Positions 1 to 8,653 of a stretch of DNA of 64,000 bases are shown in pieces. The stretch covers positions 124,001-188,000 of the forward strand of contig JACKHN010000004.1 in NCBI GenBank assembly GCA_020638975.1, in the 5' to 3' direction. The position numbers and the translations under genes were made by a program. Position 1 is the stretch's first letter, and each line of letters starts with the position of its first letter. Source of the stretch: Planctomycetaceae bacterium (GTDB lineage Bacteria > Planctomycetota > Planctomycetia > Pirellulales > Pirellulaceae). The notes below the pieces were generated by a model. It was not told the DNA's origin and did not search any database. It saw only the letters and a program-made list of their open reading frames with translations.

Positions 1-768
1 TACTTGAAGATGTATCGGGCCGATATCGAGGCGGCGCGCCAGATCACGACGCGTTACGCGAACCACCCCGTTGACCGCTGGCGAAATGCGTTTGTCTCGA
101 TCGATCGCCAACTGGACGAGATCAGCAGCGGCGAGGTTGAAGTCGTCGATGCTGAGAATCGCGACCAGCGTCAAGCGGAACTTGCGGCCATGGCCCCGAC
201 GTTCGATCTGAAGGTTGAGGCAAAGAAGGTGCATCTGGATTACCAGAATATCGAGCAGGTGCTTGTTAACTATTACCTGATGGACATCGAACTGCTGTTC
301 AGCCGCAATCCGTTCGTCCAGCACTCCTCCGGTCAGTTCTCGCAGATCCGACCGAATCTGACGCAGACGATCGCGTTGCCCAAAGGTGGCAAGCAGCACG
401 AGTTTGCTTTGCCGAAAGAACTGTTGAATCGCAACGTCTTGGTGGAAGTTGCAGGAGCGGGACAAACCAAATCGCAGGCGTACTTCTCGAATTCGTTGTC
501 CGTCCAGTTGATCGAGAATTATGGTCAGTTGCGAGTTACGGGAGCCGAGAACGGCAAGCCGTTGTCAACGGTTTACGTGAAGACGTACGCTCGCATGAAA
601 GACGGTTCGGTTCGCTTCTTCAAGGACGGCTATACGGACTTGCGAGGCCGATTTGATTATTCGTCGTTAAGCACCAACGAACTCGAACAAGTCGAGAGAT
701 TCGCGTTGTTAATCTTGAGCGACGAGCACGGAGCGATCGTCCGTGAGGCAGATCCTCCGAAGCGGTAG
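1..768 (+). CDS. C-terminal part of a large protein of unknown function (5' end outside window)
   Basis: The frame is open from base 1 and ends at a TAG at 766-768, so only the last 255 or so residues are visible and the true start lies to the left. The first ~70 residues are helical and charged. The rest, with segments such as NVLVEVAGAG, LSVQLIENYG and GRFDYSSL, looks like beta-sandwich modules of a long secreted or surface protein, similar in feel to macroglobulin or filament-like domains. I do not recognise a family. No membrane segment or catalytic motif is visible. It converges with the methylase gene on the other strand, with a long imperfect hairpin between the two. Confidence 0.7.
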   Translation, partial: YLKMYRADIEAARQITTRYANHPVDRWRNAFVSIDRQLDEISSGEVEVVDAENRDQRQAELAAMAPTFDLKVEAKKVHLDYQNIEQVLVNYYLMDIELLFSRNPFVQHSSGQFSQIRPNLTQTIALPKGGKQHEFALPKELLNRNVLVEVAGAGQTKSQAYFSNSLSVQLIENYGQLRVTGAENGKPLSTVYVKTYARMKDGSVRFFKDGYTDLRGRFDYSSLSTNELEQVERFALLILSDEHGAIVREADPPKR

Positions 769-782
769 CCGGGGATTGAACA

Positions 783-844
783 GAAGGTAACGAAGGAAAC
801 AAAGAGTTCTGTCACCGCAGAACTTCGTTAACTTCGTTGCCTTC
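783..844. repeat. Long imperfect hairpin between convergent genes
   Basis: The left arm starts GAAGGTAACGAAGG and the right arm ends CTTCGTTGCCTTC; the centre GTTCTGtcaccgCAGAAC closes the stem. It sits between the stop of the first gene and the stop of the methylase gene, so it could terminate transcription from both sides. It lacks a clear T-run, so it may instead be a dispersed palindromic repeat. Confidence 0.6.
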
Positions 845-865
845 CGCTCACATTGTTTCGACTAG

Positions 866-2605
866 CTACAGTGAAAATTGTTCAACCGTTTCAATTTCGT
901 CATCCGTGAGTTCATATAACCGGTAGACCAGTCGATCGATCTCATGATCCGAGTCCGTATCCGCGACTCTAAGTCCGTTAACCAACTCGATGATCCGGTC
1001 TCGTACGATAACCGCCTCCGAATCTTGCGTATCGACAACGCGAATCGGCAGCTTGGCAAGTTGGCTTTTGTTGATTGCCAGGTATCCTCCCGCCAATCGT
1101 TTTGCCTGAAACCTTGTGCCGAGCAAGTACGACATGAGCCTCGAGTTCAACAAGGCCAACAGGAACTGTGGATTATCCCGAACGTCTGCAACCGCGTAAA
1201 CCTGCACTCCGAGAGCCAGGCCGCCACGATCATAAGCCGCTTCCAACCGCCGGCTCATGCCCGCGATGACGATCTTGGATTCGAAAAACAGCCGTCGCTT
1301 GTTGGGGGACAAGACTTCCGAATCGTGTGGCAGAACTGGTCGATCGAACAAGCGTTTCATAAACCGGACATTGCCGAGCGAGATCGCATAACGATCGATG
1401 TTGCCACTTACAACAAAGCCGAACACGTCACTGTGATCGATGGCGTTCTGCTCTTGAAGCTCAATTGCCATTTGTTTGGCCGAGAATCCCGTCGTTCCGC
1501 TGTGAATCTTGCTGCGTTGACTCAGCGGTTGCGTCGGTACACGCGCCTCGACGTCGATCGTTTCGTGAATCGCGAATCCGGCTTCCGCCGACCAGTCTGC
1601 CTGTCGGATGTAACGCGCTGCACTGAAGTCGGTAAGGCATTCCGTTTCACCGACGGTCACGATGCGAATCCGGTGCTCCCGCGTAGGCGGCCTCTTCGTC
1701 CAGGTGATGATGTATGGGTAGACGTTGGCTTCTCGAAATAGTTGCTGTGAGGCGACGTCGGTGACCGTGTCGAGGGTCGACTCACTGAGAAGCAACTCGC
1801 GGCAGGGTTTCGCGTAGTCCAGCGTCGCGATTTTGTTTGGCAAGATCATTCCCGCCCGGCCATCATCTCGCAGCAATTCGTGGGATCGCTCGACGAACAG
1901 AACATACAAGTCAAACGCCCGTCGTGCGCAAAGATAGCGTTTGCGAAAGTACTGCTTAACCACTTCTCCCTGCTCTTGTTTGACGAGCCGTGCGTTCACG
2001 TAAGGCGGATTGCCGACGACAGCGTCGAAGCCACCTGCTGTCAACACGGACGAAAACTCCTTATCCCAATCAAACGGTTGAATTGTGGTTCTTGATTTTC
2101 GTTGAGTTGTGGCGTTGAAGTCGGAACCGATCAAACTATTGCCGCATCGGATGTTGCCAAGCTGCATCGACGGAATCGGAGATTCCGACATCATCCCGAG
2201 CAGCGATCGCCTCGCAGTCTTGATAGCCTTGGGATCGGTATCTACTCCGAAGATGTGGTCGCTGAGGATACGTTGCCTTTCTTCTGGTCGTAGACGATAG
2301 GACTCTCCCTGGTGGAGAATTGTCGAATGCGGTCCGCTCAGCCATTGTTCGGGGTCGCGTGCAAGGTACCACTGCAAACACCAATCCAGCAGAAACTGAT
2401 AAGCGCCGAGCAGGAGGTGCCCAGTGCCGCAAGCGGGATCAAGAATGGTCAGAGGACGCATGGTTTCGGCGCGATCCCAAACTTCGTTTCGACCCGCGAT
2501 TTGCATCGGTGACCTGCCGTCGAGCAACGGACTGAGCGTGCTGGTCACGATGTAGTCGACGATCGGCTTGGGCGTGTAGTAAACACCGTTCGCCTTCTTC
2601 GTCAT
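866..2605 (-). CDS. Adenine-specific DNA methyltransferase, Eco57I/TaqI-like, no restriction partner seen
   Basis: The 579-residue protein carries the ordered motifs of a gamma-class N6-adenine methylase: GVYYTPKPIVDYIV (residues 7-20), the SAM-binding DPACGTGHLL (56-65), FGVDTDPKAI (119-128) and the catalytic NPPY (199-202). The last ~150 residues, with ALLNSRLMSYLLG and GYLAINKSQLAKLPI, match a TaqI-type target-recognition domain. The ATG overlaps the TGA of the MMPL transporter gene upstream as ATGA, which suggests coupled translation. No nuclease domain is present and no restriction or BREX gene lies nearby, so it is an orphan methylase here. It begins almost at motif X, whereas type IIG enzymes have several hundred residues before it; it may be a natural methylase-only form or an N-terminally shortened one. 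Confidence 0.85.
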   Translation of the reverse strand: MTKKANGVYYTPKPIVDYIVTSTLSPLLDGRSPMQIAGRNEVWDRAETMRPLTILDPACGTGHLLLGAYQFLLDWCLQWYLARDPEQWLSGPHSTILHQGESYRLRPEERQRILSDHIFGVDTDPKAIKTARRSLLGMMSESPIPSMQLGNIRCGNSLIGSDFNATTQRKSRTTIQPFDWDKEFSSVLTAGGFDAVVGNPPYVNARLVKQEQGEVVKQYFRKRYLCARRAFDLYVLFVERSHELLRDDGRAGMILPNKIATLDYAKPCRELLLSESTLDTVTDVASQQLFREANVYPYIITWTKRPPTREHRIRIVTVGETECLTDFSAARYIRQADWSAEAGFAIHETIDVEARVPTQPLSQRSKIHSGTTGFSAKQMAIELQEQNAIDHSDVFGFVVSGNIDRYAISLGNVRFMKRLFDRPVLPHDSEVLSPNKRRLFFESKIVIAGMSRRLEAAYDRGGLALGVQVYAVADVRDNPQFLLALLNSRLMSYLLGTRFQAKRLAGGYLAINKSQLAKLPIRVVDTQDSEAVIVRDRIIELVNGLRVADTDSDHEIDRLVYRLYELTDDEIETVEQFSL

Positions 2606-5172
2606 GACACCGAAATCCCTTTATTGCGGCTTCGTGCCGCGTTCGCCCGCAGCAGCAGCGCGAGAAAGGCAGGAACGAGTATCGTGCGGACAACGAACGT
2701 GTCCAACAACACGCCAAGCGACAGAGCAAAGCCGAGTTCCACGACCCCGCGCAAGGTGCCCGTCGTCATCGAAACAAAGGTGCCCGCCATGATGACGCCA
2801 CAACTGGTGATGATACCGCCCGTGCGGATCACGCCTTCTCGCAAGCCGGCAAACGGTCCACGCAGACTCTGCTCTTCGGTAATGCGTGTGACTAAATAGA
2901 TGTTATAGTCTTCTCCGACCGCAACCAGAATCACGAACAAAAAGATCGGCACCTTCCAATCGAGGCCGTAGTAAGTGTCGCCGTACTGCCAGATGAAGAA
3001 TAACTCCGTCGCTCCGATGGTTATGAAATAGCTGAACAGGACCGACACGATCAGGTATAAGCACACCAGCGGCTGGCGGAGGATGACGACGAGCACGGCA
3101 TAGACCGCAAGCACGACCAGCACTTGAATCCGCCACCGATCCGAGCGAGTAACGTCACGCAGATCGCGGACTCCCGCTGTTGTTCCCGCCACGGAGAAGG
3201 TCGCTCCGCTCCAAAACGAATCGGGGACCATGGCTTGAGCATTCAGGAAATGTTCGACTCGACCGAGTGTATCGATCGCGCCTGTAGAAAATGGATCGTG
3301 CTTCAAAATCAACTCGAATCGCGTCACGTTGCCCCGATGCTCCGGAGATTGCGCCAAAAAGATCGATTGAGTGAGTCGATGCTGCCGCAGGATGTTCTTC
3401 TTGGTTTGCGTGATTGACCACTGTGGAGGATCGCCTAACGGTTCGGCAAGACTGCGTACCGCATCAACACCTTCCATTTCGGTCAACGCCGCGGTCAGAT
3501 CGAAGATCGCTCCCATTGCGATGGCTGCCGTCCGTCGGTCGTCGCTATCGAAACCGGCATTGTCCTTTTGGGCGAGCACGATAATGGGACTTCCCTCGCC
3601 GATAGGAAAGTGCCGCTTTAGCACCATACTGCCCCGATAGCTCTCGCGGGACCGTGATAATGAGTTCAACAGATCGAAGGTTGTATGATCTGCCGAGAAC
3701 GAACCATAATAGGCCAGGGGCGCGAAGAGCAGGACGCTCGCCATGAGGACTTTGCCAGGGTGTGTGACGATACCATTCGCAATTCGATGCCAAAGCAGCG
3801 AGAAGCGGCGGCGTTGTGGTTTCAGCTGCGAGCCCTCGGGCGGCCTCGGATGAAACGGCCAAAAAACGGCAGGCCCCAACGCTCGCAGCAAGGCCGGGGC
3901 TAAGGTCAGGCAGGCAATTAACGTAACAAACAGGCACAATCCGATCGCGGGACCACTGCTTCTGAATTTGCCAAAGTCAGCGAAGAACATCATGCCTAGC
4001 CCGACAATCGTGGTCAGGGCGCTGGCGACCAACGCGTCGCCCACGCCAGCCAATGATTGCGGAATCGCGTGCCTGCGAGAAACGCCGGTCTCTAAGCTCT
4101 CTCGAAAGCGAGCAATCAAGAACAAACAGAAATCTGTCCCCGCGCCGAACAAGATCACCACGATGAAGATCTTTGTCGTCTTGAAAACCTTGAACGTCCA
4201 CCATTCGAACCCGGGTGTCCCGGTCAACTCGGCCAGCATCGACAGCAGATTAATTGATACTGACAGGGACATGCCGATCGTCACTAATGGCACGATGACG
4301 ATCAGTGGTGCGCGATAGACCATCAATAGGATCACGATCACCAGTATGATCGTAAACAGTTCGGTGTTCTGAATGCTCTCGGCCGCCGATTGCAGCATGT
4401 CACCGCCAATCGCTGCGGACCCTGAGATGTCCACATTCAATCCTCTGAACTCTCCGCCTTGAAGCTCGTTGCGTGCGGCTGTAACCTCCTGCTTGACGAG
4501 ATCAAGGGCATCGATATTCTCGGTCGCCATGAATTCTGTATCGAGTTGCAGGATGATCAACTGAGCCTGCTTGTCGACGCTGCGGAGTTTTGAGCCGACG
4601 ACCGGATTGTGTCGTGTCCAAACGTCGACCAGCGGTAGCGACGATGTAAGTTCAGGGACGAACTTATCAGTCATGGATCGAAACGCGGAGTTCAAAGTCC
4701 CTGCGGTTTCACGATCCGCTGCGGCTTCGTCGGCTTGTCCGAGCTTTGCATGGACAACGGATCGATTGTGAAATGCTTCCGCATTATTCGCATCGAGTCG
4801 AATGGCTTCGTCGAACTGCTCAAGCGAGGATGCTTCCGTCTCGGCGGTCGTCGTCAGCCGCCTCGCTAGGTAATTGTGGAAGCGACTTGCCAGACGATCC
4901 GCTGCCTTCAGATCGGCTTGTGTTAGCGTATCGCTTTCACGCGAGAAGATAATCGCGATTTGGCTGTCCGCACGGTTCTCTGGAAACGCGGCGAGCTTCA
5001 AATTCTCGCCGACAACGCTCGGCATGCCAGCGGGCAGAAATGCCAGATCACCATCGCGAGTGATGTCGTCCCAACTGGGCGCGATCAGCCGCAGACTGAC
5101 AACGATTCCGAGCCAGATCAGAATCGTCAGCCACCAATATCGGGAGACCATGTTGCCGAGACGTAAAAACAT
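2602..5172 (-). CDS. MMPL/RND-family transporter with a TPR-like insertion in the first periplasmic loop
   Basis: This 856-residue protein has the RND superfamily plan: one membrane helix near the N terminus (about 11-30), a large periplasmic loop, five to six helices around residues 270-430, then a second helix (about 460-480), loop and helix bundle (about 690-845). MMPL members export lipids or other hydrophobic substrates; the substrate here cannot be read. Residues 118-160 (EQFDEAIRLDANNAEAF, then KLGQADEAAADRETAG) look like a TPR hairpin inside the first loop, which is unusual. The gene is followed directly by the methylase through an ATGA overlap. Confidence 0.85.
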   Translation of the reverse strand: MFLRLGNMVSRYWWLTILIWLGIVVSLRLIAPSWDDITRDGDLAFLPAGMPSVVGENLKLAAFPENRADSQIAIIFSRESDTLTQADLKAADRLASRFHNYLARRLTTTAETEASSLEQFDEAIRLDANNAEAFHNRSVVHAKLGQADEAAADRETAGTLNSAFRSMTDKFVPELTSSLPLVDVWTRHNPVVGSKLRSVDKQAQLIILQLDTEFMATENIDALDLVKQEVTAARNELQGGEFRGLNVDISGSAAIGGDMLQSAAESIQNTELFTIILVIVILLMVYRAPLIVIVPLVTIGMSLSVSINLLSMLAELTGTPGFEWWTFKVFKTTKIFIVVILFGAGTDFCLFLIARFRESLETGVSRRHAIPQSLAGVGDALVASALTTIVGLGMMFFADFGKFRSSGPAIGLCLFVTLIACLTLAPALLRALGPAVFWPFHPRPPEGSQLKPQRRRFSLLWHRIANGIVTHPGKVLMASVLLFAPLAYYGSFSADHTTFDLLNSLSRSRESYRGSMVLKRHFPIGEGSPIIVLAQKDNAGFDSDDRRTAAIAMGAIFDLTAALTEMEGVDAVRSLAEPLGDPPQWSITQTKKNILRQHRLTQSIFLAQSPEHRGNVTRFELILKHDPFSTGAIDTLGRVEHFLNAQAMVPDSFWSGATFSVAGTTAGVRDLRDVTRSDRWRIQVLVVLAVYAVLVVILRQPLVCLYLIVSVLFSYFITIGATELFFIWQYGDTYYGLDWKVPIFLFVILVAVGEDYNIYLVTRITEEQSLRGPFAGLREGVIRTGGIITSCGVIMAGTFVSMTTGTLRGVVELGFALSLGVLLDTFVVRTILVPAFLALLLRANAARSRNKGISVS

Positions 5173-5235
5173 CCGACAAGTATCTCGCAGATGCGACCTA
5201 CTGGAAAGGGAGTGTTTGGTCGCGCTGGGCTAGTG

Positions 5236-5319
5236 TTAGGGGGCGGGAGTCTTTTTCAGGCCGTTGGAGCATCCAAGGCTCGGCGGCATGTGCCGATAAA
5301 AAGACTCCTGCCCCCTTAA
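5236..5319. repeat. Long inverted repeat with 21-nt arms
   Basis: The left arm (5236-5256) reads TTAGGGGGCGGGAGTCTTTT plus one T; the right arm (5298-5319) is its near-perfect complement ending CCCCCTTAA. The 41-nt centre contains a smaller stem around GGCGGCatGTGCCG. It lies downstream of the transglutaminase-like gene and upstream of the MMPL start, where a terminator or mRNA-stabilising structure would be expected. Confidence 0.7.
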
Positions 5320-5350
5320 TTGCTGACGTTCACATTGGGGCAACGTGTGC

Positions 5351-6529
5351 TTAGTCTTCGAGTTCTTCACTGGTTTCGACGGTCGAGGGAGTTTCTTCGG
5401 TTGCGGCGTCTTCAACTGCAGCGACCGCGTCTGAAGCGTCCGTCGCTGGCTCCGCGGTTTCTTCTTCCGTTTCGGCAGGTGCCGCGTTCTCGGAAACAGG
5501 GGTCGTCTCCTCGTCCGCAAGGAGGGCGACACGATCAAGCTCTGCAGGATCAACCGTCAGCCACTTCTTGCGAGTGTCCTCGGGAGCCGATGCACGCCAG
5601 ATGGCCAAGACTTCGTCAACATTGACGTAGGGATTGCCGGCCTCGTTACCAGGCTGTCCGGCTTGCTTCGGTCGCAGCGGAACCCACAGCATGTCAATAA
5701 CATTGCTGTCGCGATAAAAGTATCCGCCAACGATCTTGCCGTTAGTGTCGAGATTCAACATGTAGTGGAAGTACTTGACGCGTTTGATTCGTGGGCTTTC
5801 ATCCCACTCGCCGTTGCTGTCTTTGGCGTAGGCAACGTTCATTTTGACTTCGACTTCACGATCGGAATGCTTGGCGGAAGAAGTCGCATACGCGTAAACC
5901 GGATAGTTCCACTTCTCTTCCGAAGGATCCGATTCCATGCCCAGCGGATGATCGCCGCGTCCAACCCAGTTTGCGATGATGGCGTGGAACACACCAGCAT
6001 TGATCTGACGTTGGTTTTCGCCTGCAAGCACTTCGTGGTGGTTGTAGATATAGATCTCAGCCAACAGCCCCTTGATGTCCGAAGGCGAGAACGTGACACC
6101 ATTTCGCGTTACGCTTTTGACCGGCTCGGCGTGGCGAATTGCGGCTGAAGTCCAACCGTTGCAGTGACCGTACCAATCGGGCGTCCGCTCGCGAGAGAAC
6201 AGACGACCCCCGAACAGGCCGGGTTGGCGCTCGGTCATTGAAGTATCGCGCGCCTCGTAAGCGGTAGCCAATCCACGACCGCCATTGAAAGCGCGGTCAT
6301 ACTTCGAGAGCGCATTACGCGTTCCACCTGCAGTATCAGGATAGATGTAGCCGGAGTAGGGCACTCGCCACTCGGCCACGCCGCCCGCTTCCGGGAGTTT
6401 GTCATATTGCCACGTAAAGTCGGTCTCCCACAACTGTTTAAAGGTTTCATTCTGCTTCACAACTTCGGCGTTCGGAATCGGTGCTCCAAGCGCGGCGATA
6501 GCAGTTAACGCGACAAACAATGTACTCAT
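5351..6529 (-). CDS. Secreted transglutaminase-elicitor-like protein
   Basis: The 392-residue product starts with a short hydrophobic export signal (residues 1-16). The segment DWYGHCNGWTSAA (118-130) resembles the catalytic-cysteine region of the GP42/Pep-13 'TGase elicitor' family (PF16683), cross-linking enzymes known from Phytophthora cell walls and some bacteria; C123 would be the nucleophile. Aromatic residues and the later HYMLNLD and GGYFYRDSN segments are compatible with that fold. The final ~50 residues are almost only E, A, T, D and V, a flexible acidic tail. A GGGAG ribosome site lies nine bases before the ATG. The assignment comes from motif memory and needs a profile search. Confidence 0.6.
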   Translation of the reverse strand: MSTLFVALTAIAALGAPIPNAEVVKQNETFKQLWETDFTWQYDKLPEAGGVAEWRVPYSGYIYPDTAGGTRNALSKYDRAFNGGRGLATAYEARDTSMTERQPGLFGGRLFSRERTPDWYGHCNGWTSAAIRHAEPVKSVTRNGVTFSPSDIKGLLAEIYIYNHHEVLAGENQRQINAGVFHAIIANWVGRGDHPLGMESDPSEEKWNYPVYAYATSSAKHSDREVEVKMNVAYAKDSNGEWDESPRIKRVKYFHYMLNLDTNGKIVGGYFYRDSNVIDMLWVPLRPKQAGQPGNEAGNPYVNVDEVLAIWRASAPEDTRKKWLTVDPAELDRVALLADEETTPVSENAAPAETEEETAEPATDASDAVAAVEDAATEETPSTVETSEELED

Positions 6530-6831
6530 ATCGAAGTAGCTCCCAATGAAAAGGCGGTTTCAACTGTTCATCGGCACACGCGGGTCCGGTCTCGCGTCTT
6601 GTGCGGTCTGTTCGGGAAACGAGGAGCGGAAGGGTACACACAAACGCAGAACAACCGATTCAATCGGAAAAGTCCGTTTTCGAAGTCCGTTACCTACCGC
6701 TAGATCGTGTTATTAGTCAGATCAGCCGGCGCATGGCACTTTCTTGTGTCGTAGACTTCGCCAGCTAGGGAATCTGCGCTCTTTGTGCGCGATGGAATCG
6801 ATTATCCGAGATATGCGGGCTGCACGCCGCC
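6530..6831. other. Divergent intergenic region
   Basis: These 302 bases separate two genes transcribed outwards, so both promoters must lie here. No convincing sigma-70 pair or long hairpin was found. A TGGCAC element at 6734-6739 has the spacing of a -24/-12 promoter but a poor -12 half. Confidence 0.4.
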
Positions 6832-7701
6832 ATGATCCACACCGAACTGTCCAACATCATCACGTACAATCCGTGGTCGATCGAAGGCCAAACGACTTTA
6901 GGCGAATTGGTCGAACTTCTCCCGATTGCGGAGTTTCATCATTGGCCCGTCGTGGATGACGAGCGGCAGTTGATTGGCATGCTGTGCAGTTCCGACCTGG
7001 TCCGAATCTTCGAAGCTGGTGCCACGGCGCTCACCTTGTCCGACGAGCGTCGCGAAGAACGGTTGGAGATCATTCGCTGTCAGCACGTCAGCGAGGTGAT
7101 GTCGCCGCGTGTGCTCAGCATTCAGCAGAACGAGTCGCCAGCGTCGGCCCTGTGGACGTTATTAGAACATCGCGTCAGTGCGCTGCCGGTGCTTACCGAC
7201 AGTTACCTTACCGCACTAGCAACGACTAGTGACTTCTTGCGAGAATTCTCCTACGGAGGCTCACTCGCCGGCTGCATCTCGGTCAGTGAAACGATGCAAT
7301 CGCCAAGTGAACCGGTTGAAAGTGACGCAACGCTCGACGACGTGGCGATGGCGATGCACTTCACTCAATCGGATGCCGTTCCGATTGTCCGCGGCGGCTT
7401 GCCCTTGGGAGTTGTTTCGCGGCGAGACCTTGGCATGTTGAAGCTTCGCCAGACACTGCGCGAGGTATTCGGAAGCGAAGCTCTTCGCGCCGAGCCTCAG
7501 GGGAATAACTCCACCTCAATCTTGGCACTGGCTGCGTCAGCTCCTACAATTCGTCCTGGCGAGCGGTTGAGTTGTGCCGCCCACTCGATGATCGAACATC
7601 GACGTCAAGCAATTGCCGTCGTGAACCAAGCCGGGCGACTACTCGGAGTCGTCACCGAAGAAATGATTCTCCGAGCGATGCTCGACGAGATGCGATCCTG
7701 A
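6832..7701 (+). CDS. Protein with four CBS motifs
   Basis: The 289-residue soluble protein is built of two Bateman modules. CBS repeats are visible at about residues 8-60, 86-140, 150-205 and 235-289; each ends in a pattern like LIGMLCSSDLVR, PLGVVSRRDL or LLGVVTEEMI. CBS pairs bind adenine nucleotides or other ligands and usually regulate an attached or partner protein; no effector domain is attached here. It stands 10 bases upstream of the uracil-DNA glycosylase gene, so the two are probably co-transcribed. The ligand cannot be deduced. Confidence 0.85.
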   Translation: MIHTELSNIITYNPWSIEGQTTLGELVELLPIAEFHHWPVVDDERQLIGMLCSSDLVRIFEAGATALTLSDERREERLEIIRCQHVSEVMSPRVLSIQQNESPASALWTLLEHRVSALPVLTDSYLTALATTSDFLREFSYGGSLAGCISVSETMQSPSEPVESDATLDDVAMAMHFTQSDAVPIVRGGLPLGVVSRRDLGMLKLRQTLREVFGSEALRAEPQGNNSTSILALAASAPTIRPGERLSCAAHSMIEHRRQAIAVVNQAGRLLGVVTEEMILRAMLDEMRS

Positions 7702-7711
7702 AAGATCACTC

Positions 7712-8386
7712 ATGAAAGCCTGGGACCAGCTGAATCGAAGGATCATCAGCTGCACGGCATGCCCTCGTCTGGTCGCACACTGCGAGAAGATTGCACGCGA
7801 AAAACGCAAGGCCTACTCAGACTGGGATTACTGGGGCAGGCCCGTTCCAAACTTGGGCGATCCACAAGCCAAGCTATTGATCGTTGGACTCGCGCCCGGC
7901 GCACACGGAGCGAATCGAACGGGCCGCATGTTCACCGGAGACCGCAGCGGTGATTGGCTGTTCCGCGCCCTCCACAAAACAGGTTTTGCCACTCAGCCGA
8001 ATTCAACAGACACGGACGACGGATTGAAGCTCGTCAACTGTGCTATCACCGCCGTATGTCATTGTGCGCCGCCTGATAACAAGCCAACGATCGACGAAGT
8101 TGAACTCTGCCGTCCGTTTCTCGAACAAACCATCGACCACCTCCCTGCTCGCGTCTTCGTTGCGTTGGGGCAGCTTGGCTGGAAGGGTATGATCGCGGAA
8201 AGCAAACGTCGTGAGTGGTGGACTGGCAAACAACCCAAGTTTGGCCATGGTGCCAAGGCACAACTCGCGGGAGACCGGTGGATAATCGGGAGCTATCATC
8301 CCAGCCAGCAAAACACATTTACCGGACGGCTCACCGAGTCGATGCTTGATAGCGTGTTCGGCGAAGCTCGGCGCCTGATCGGCTAA
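7712..8386 (+). CDS. udgB: Family 5 (UDGb) [4Fe-4S] uracil-DNA glycosylase
   Basis: This enzyme removes uracil and other deaminated bases from DNA at the start of base-excision repair. The active-site motif GLAPGAHGANRTGR (residues 59-72) is the family 5 signature, which lacks the polar catalytic residue of families 1 and 4. HPSQQNTFTGRL near residue 194 is the second motif. C14 and C17 (CTACP) together with C118 and C133 have the spacing of the iron-sulfur cluster ligands. At 224 residues it has the usual length. It follows the CBS gene by 10 bases. Confidence 0.92.
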   Translation: MKAWDQLNRRIISCTACPRLVAHCEKIAREKRKAYSDWDYWGRPVPNLGDPQAKLLIVGLAPGAHGANRTGRMFTGDRSGDWLFRALHKTGFATQPNSTDTDDGLKLVNCAITAVCHCAPPDNKPTIDEVELCRPFLEQTIDHLPARVFVALGQLGWKGMIAESKRREWWTGKQPKFGHGAKAQLAGDRWIIGSYHPSQQNTFTGRLTESMLDSVFGEARRLIG

Positions 8387-8396
8387 AACCGGTAGG

Positions 8397-8505
8397 GGTA
8401 CAGTTTGCGAATCCTGAAAGTAGGACGGCCACTCTTGGCCGTCTCTTTGTCGGGCAAGAGTGCCCGACCTACGGCACGAGTGACCAACTTACGGCAAACT
8501 GTACC
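8397..8505. repeat. Palindromic repeat family R3, copy 1
   Basis: The element is bounded by GGTACAGTTTG and CAAACTGTACC. Inside are two hairpins, GACGGCCactcttGGCCGTC and GTCGGGCaagaGTGCCCGAC. A second copy with the same ends and internal hairpins lies at 54003-54106. It may serve as the terminator of the glycosylase gene. Confidence 0.75.
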
Positions 8506-8526
8506 ACCACTCTAAAACTGCTCGCG

Positions 8527-8555
8527 TTGTCGCATTTTTGTCCTTTCGCTATAAT
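8527..8555 (+). promoter_or_regulatory. Predicted sigma-70-type promoter of ispF
   Basis: TTGTCG (8527-8532) and a perfect TATAAT (8550-8555) are separated by exactly 17 bases. Transcription would begin near 8562, about 90 bases before the ispF reading frame. No other gene intervenes. Confidence 0.6.
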
Positions 8556-8639
8556 TCGCAGCTCCTGCTAAACTCCCTAACTTACTGCGAGCTCGCGACT
8601 TGGTTGTTCATCGCGACGTTTGCCAAGTCTAACAACGAT

Positions 8640-8653
8640 AAGGAAATCAGACG
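8640..8653 (+). promoter_or_regulatory. Ribosome binding site and proposed ACG start of ispF
   Basis: AAGGA at 8640-8644 overlaps the upstream in-frame stop. The spacer AATCAG is followed by ACG ACG. The spacing of six bases is ideal for initiation at the first ACG. Confidence 0.5.

Noticed and set aside
944..1741. 265-residue open frame on the plus strand
   Set aside because: It is antisense to the methylase gene, whose motifs are unambiguous.
5236..5553. Arginine/lysine-rich frame on the minus strand
   Set aside because: It is an alternative frame of the acidic tail of the transglutaminase-like gene and the adjoining hairpin.
6734..6748. Possible sigma-54 promoter (TGGCAC with -24/-12 spacing)
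   Set aside because: The -12 half lacks the GC dinucleotide, so only one half of the consensus is present.
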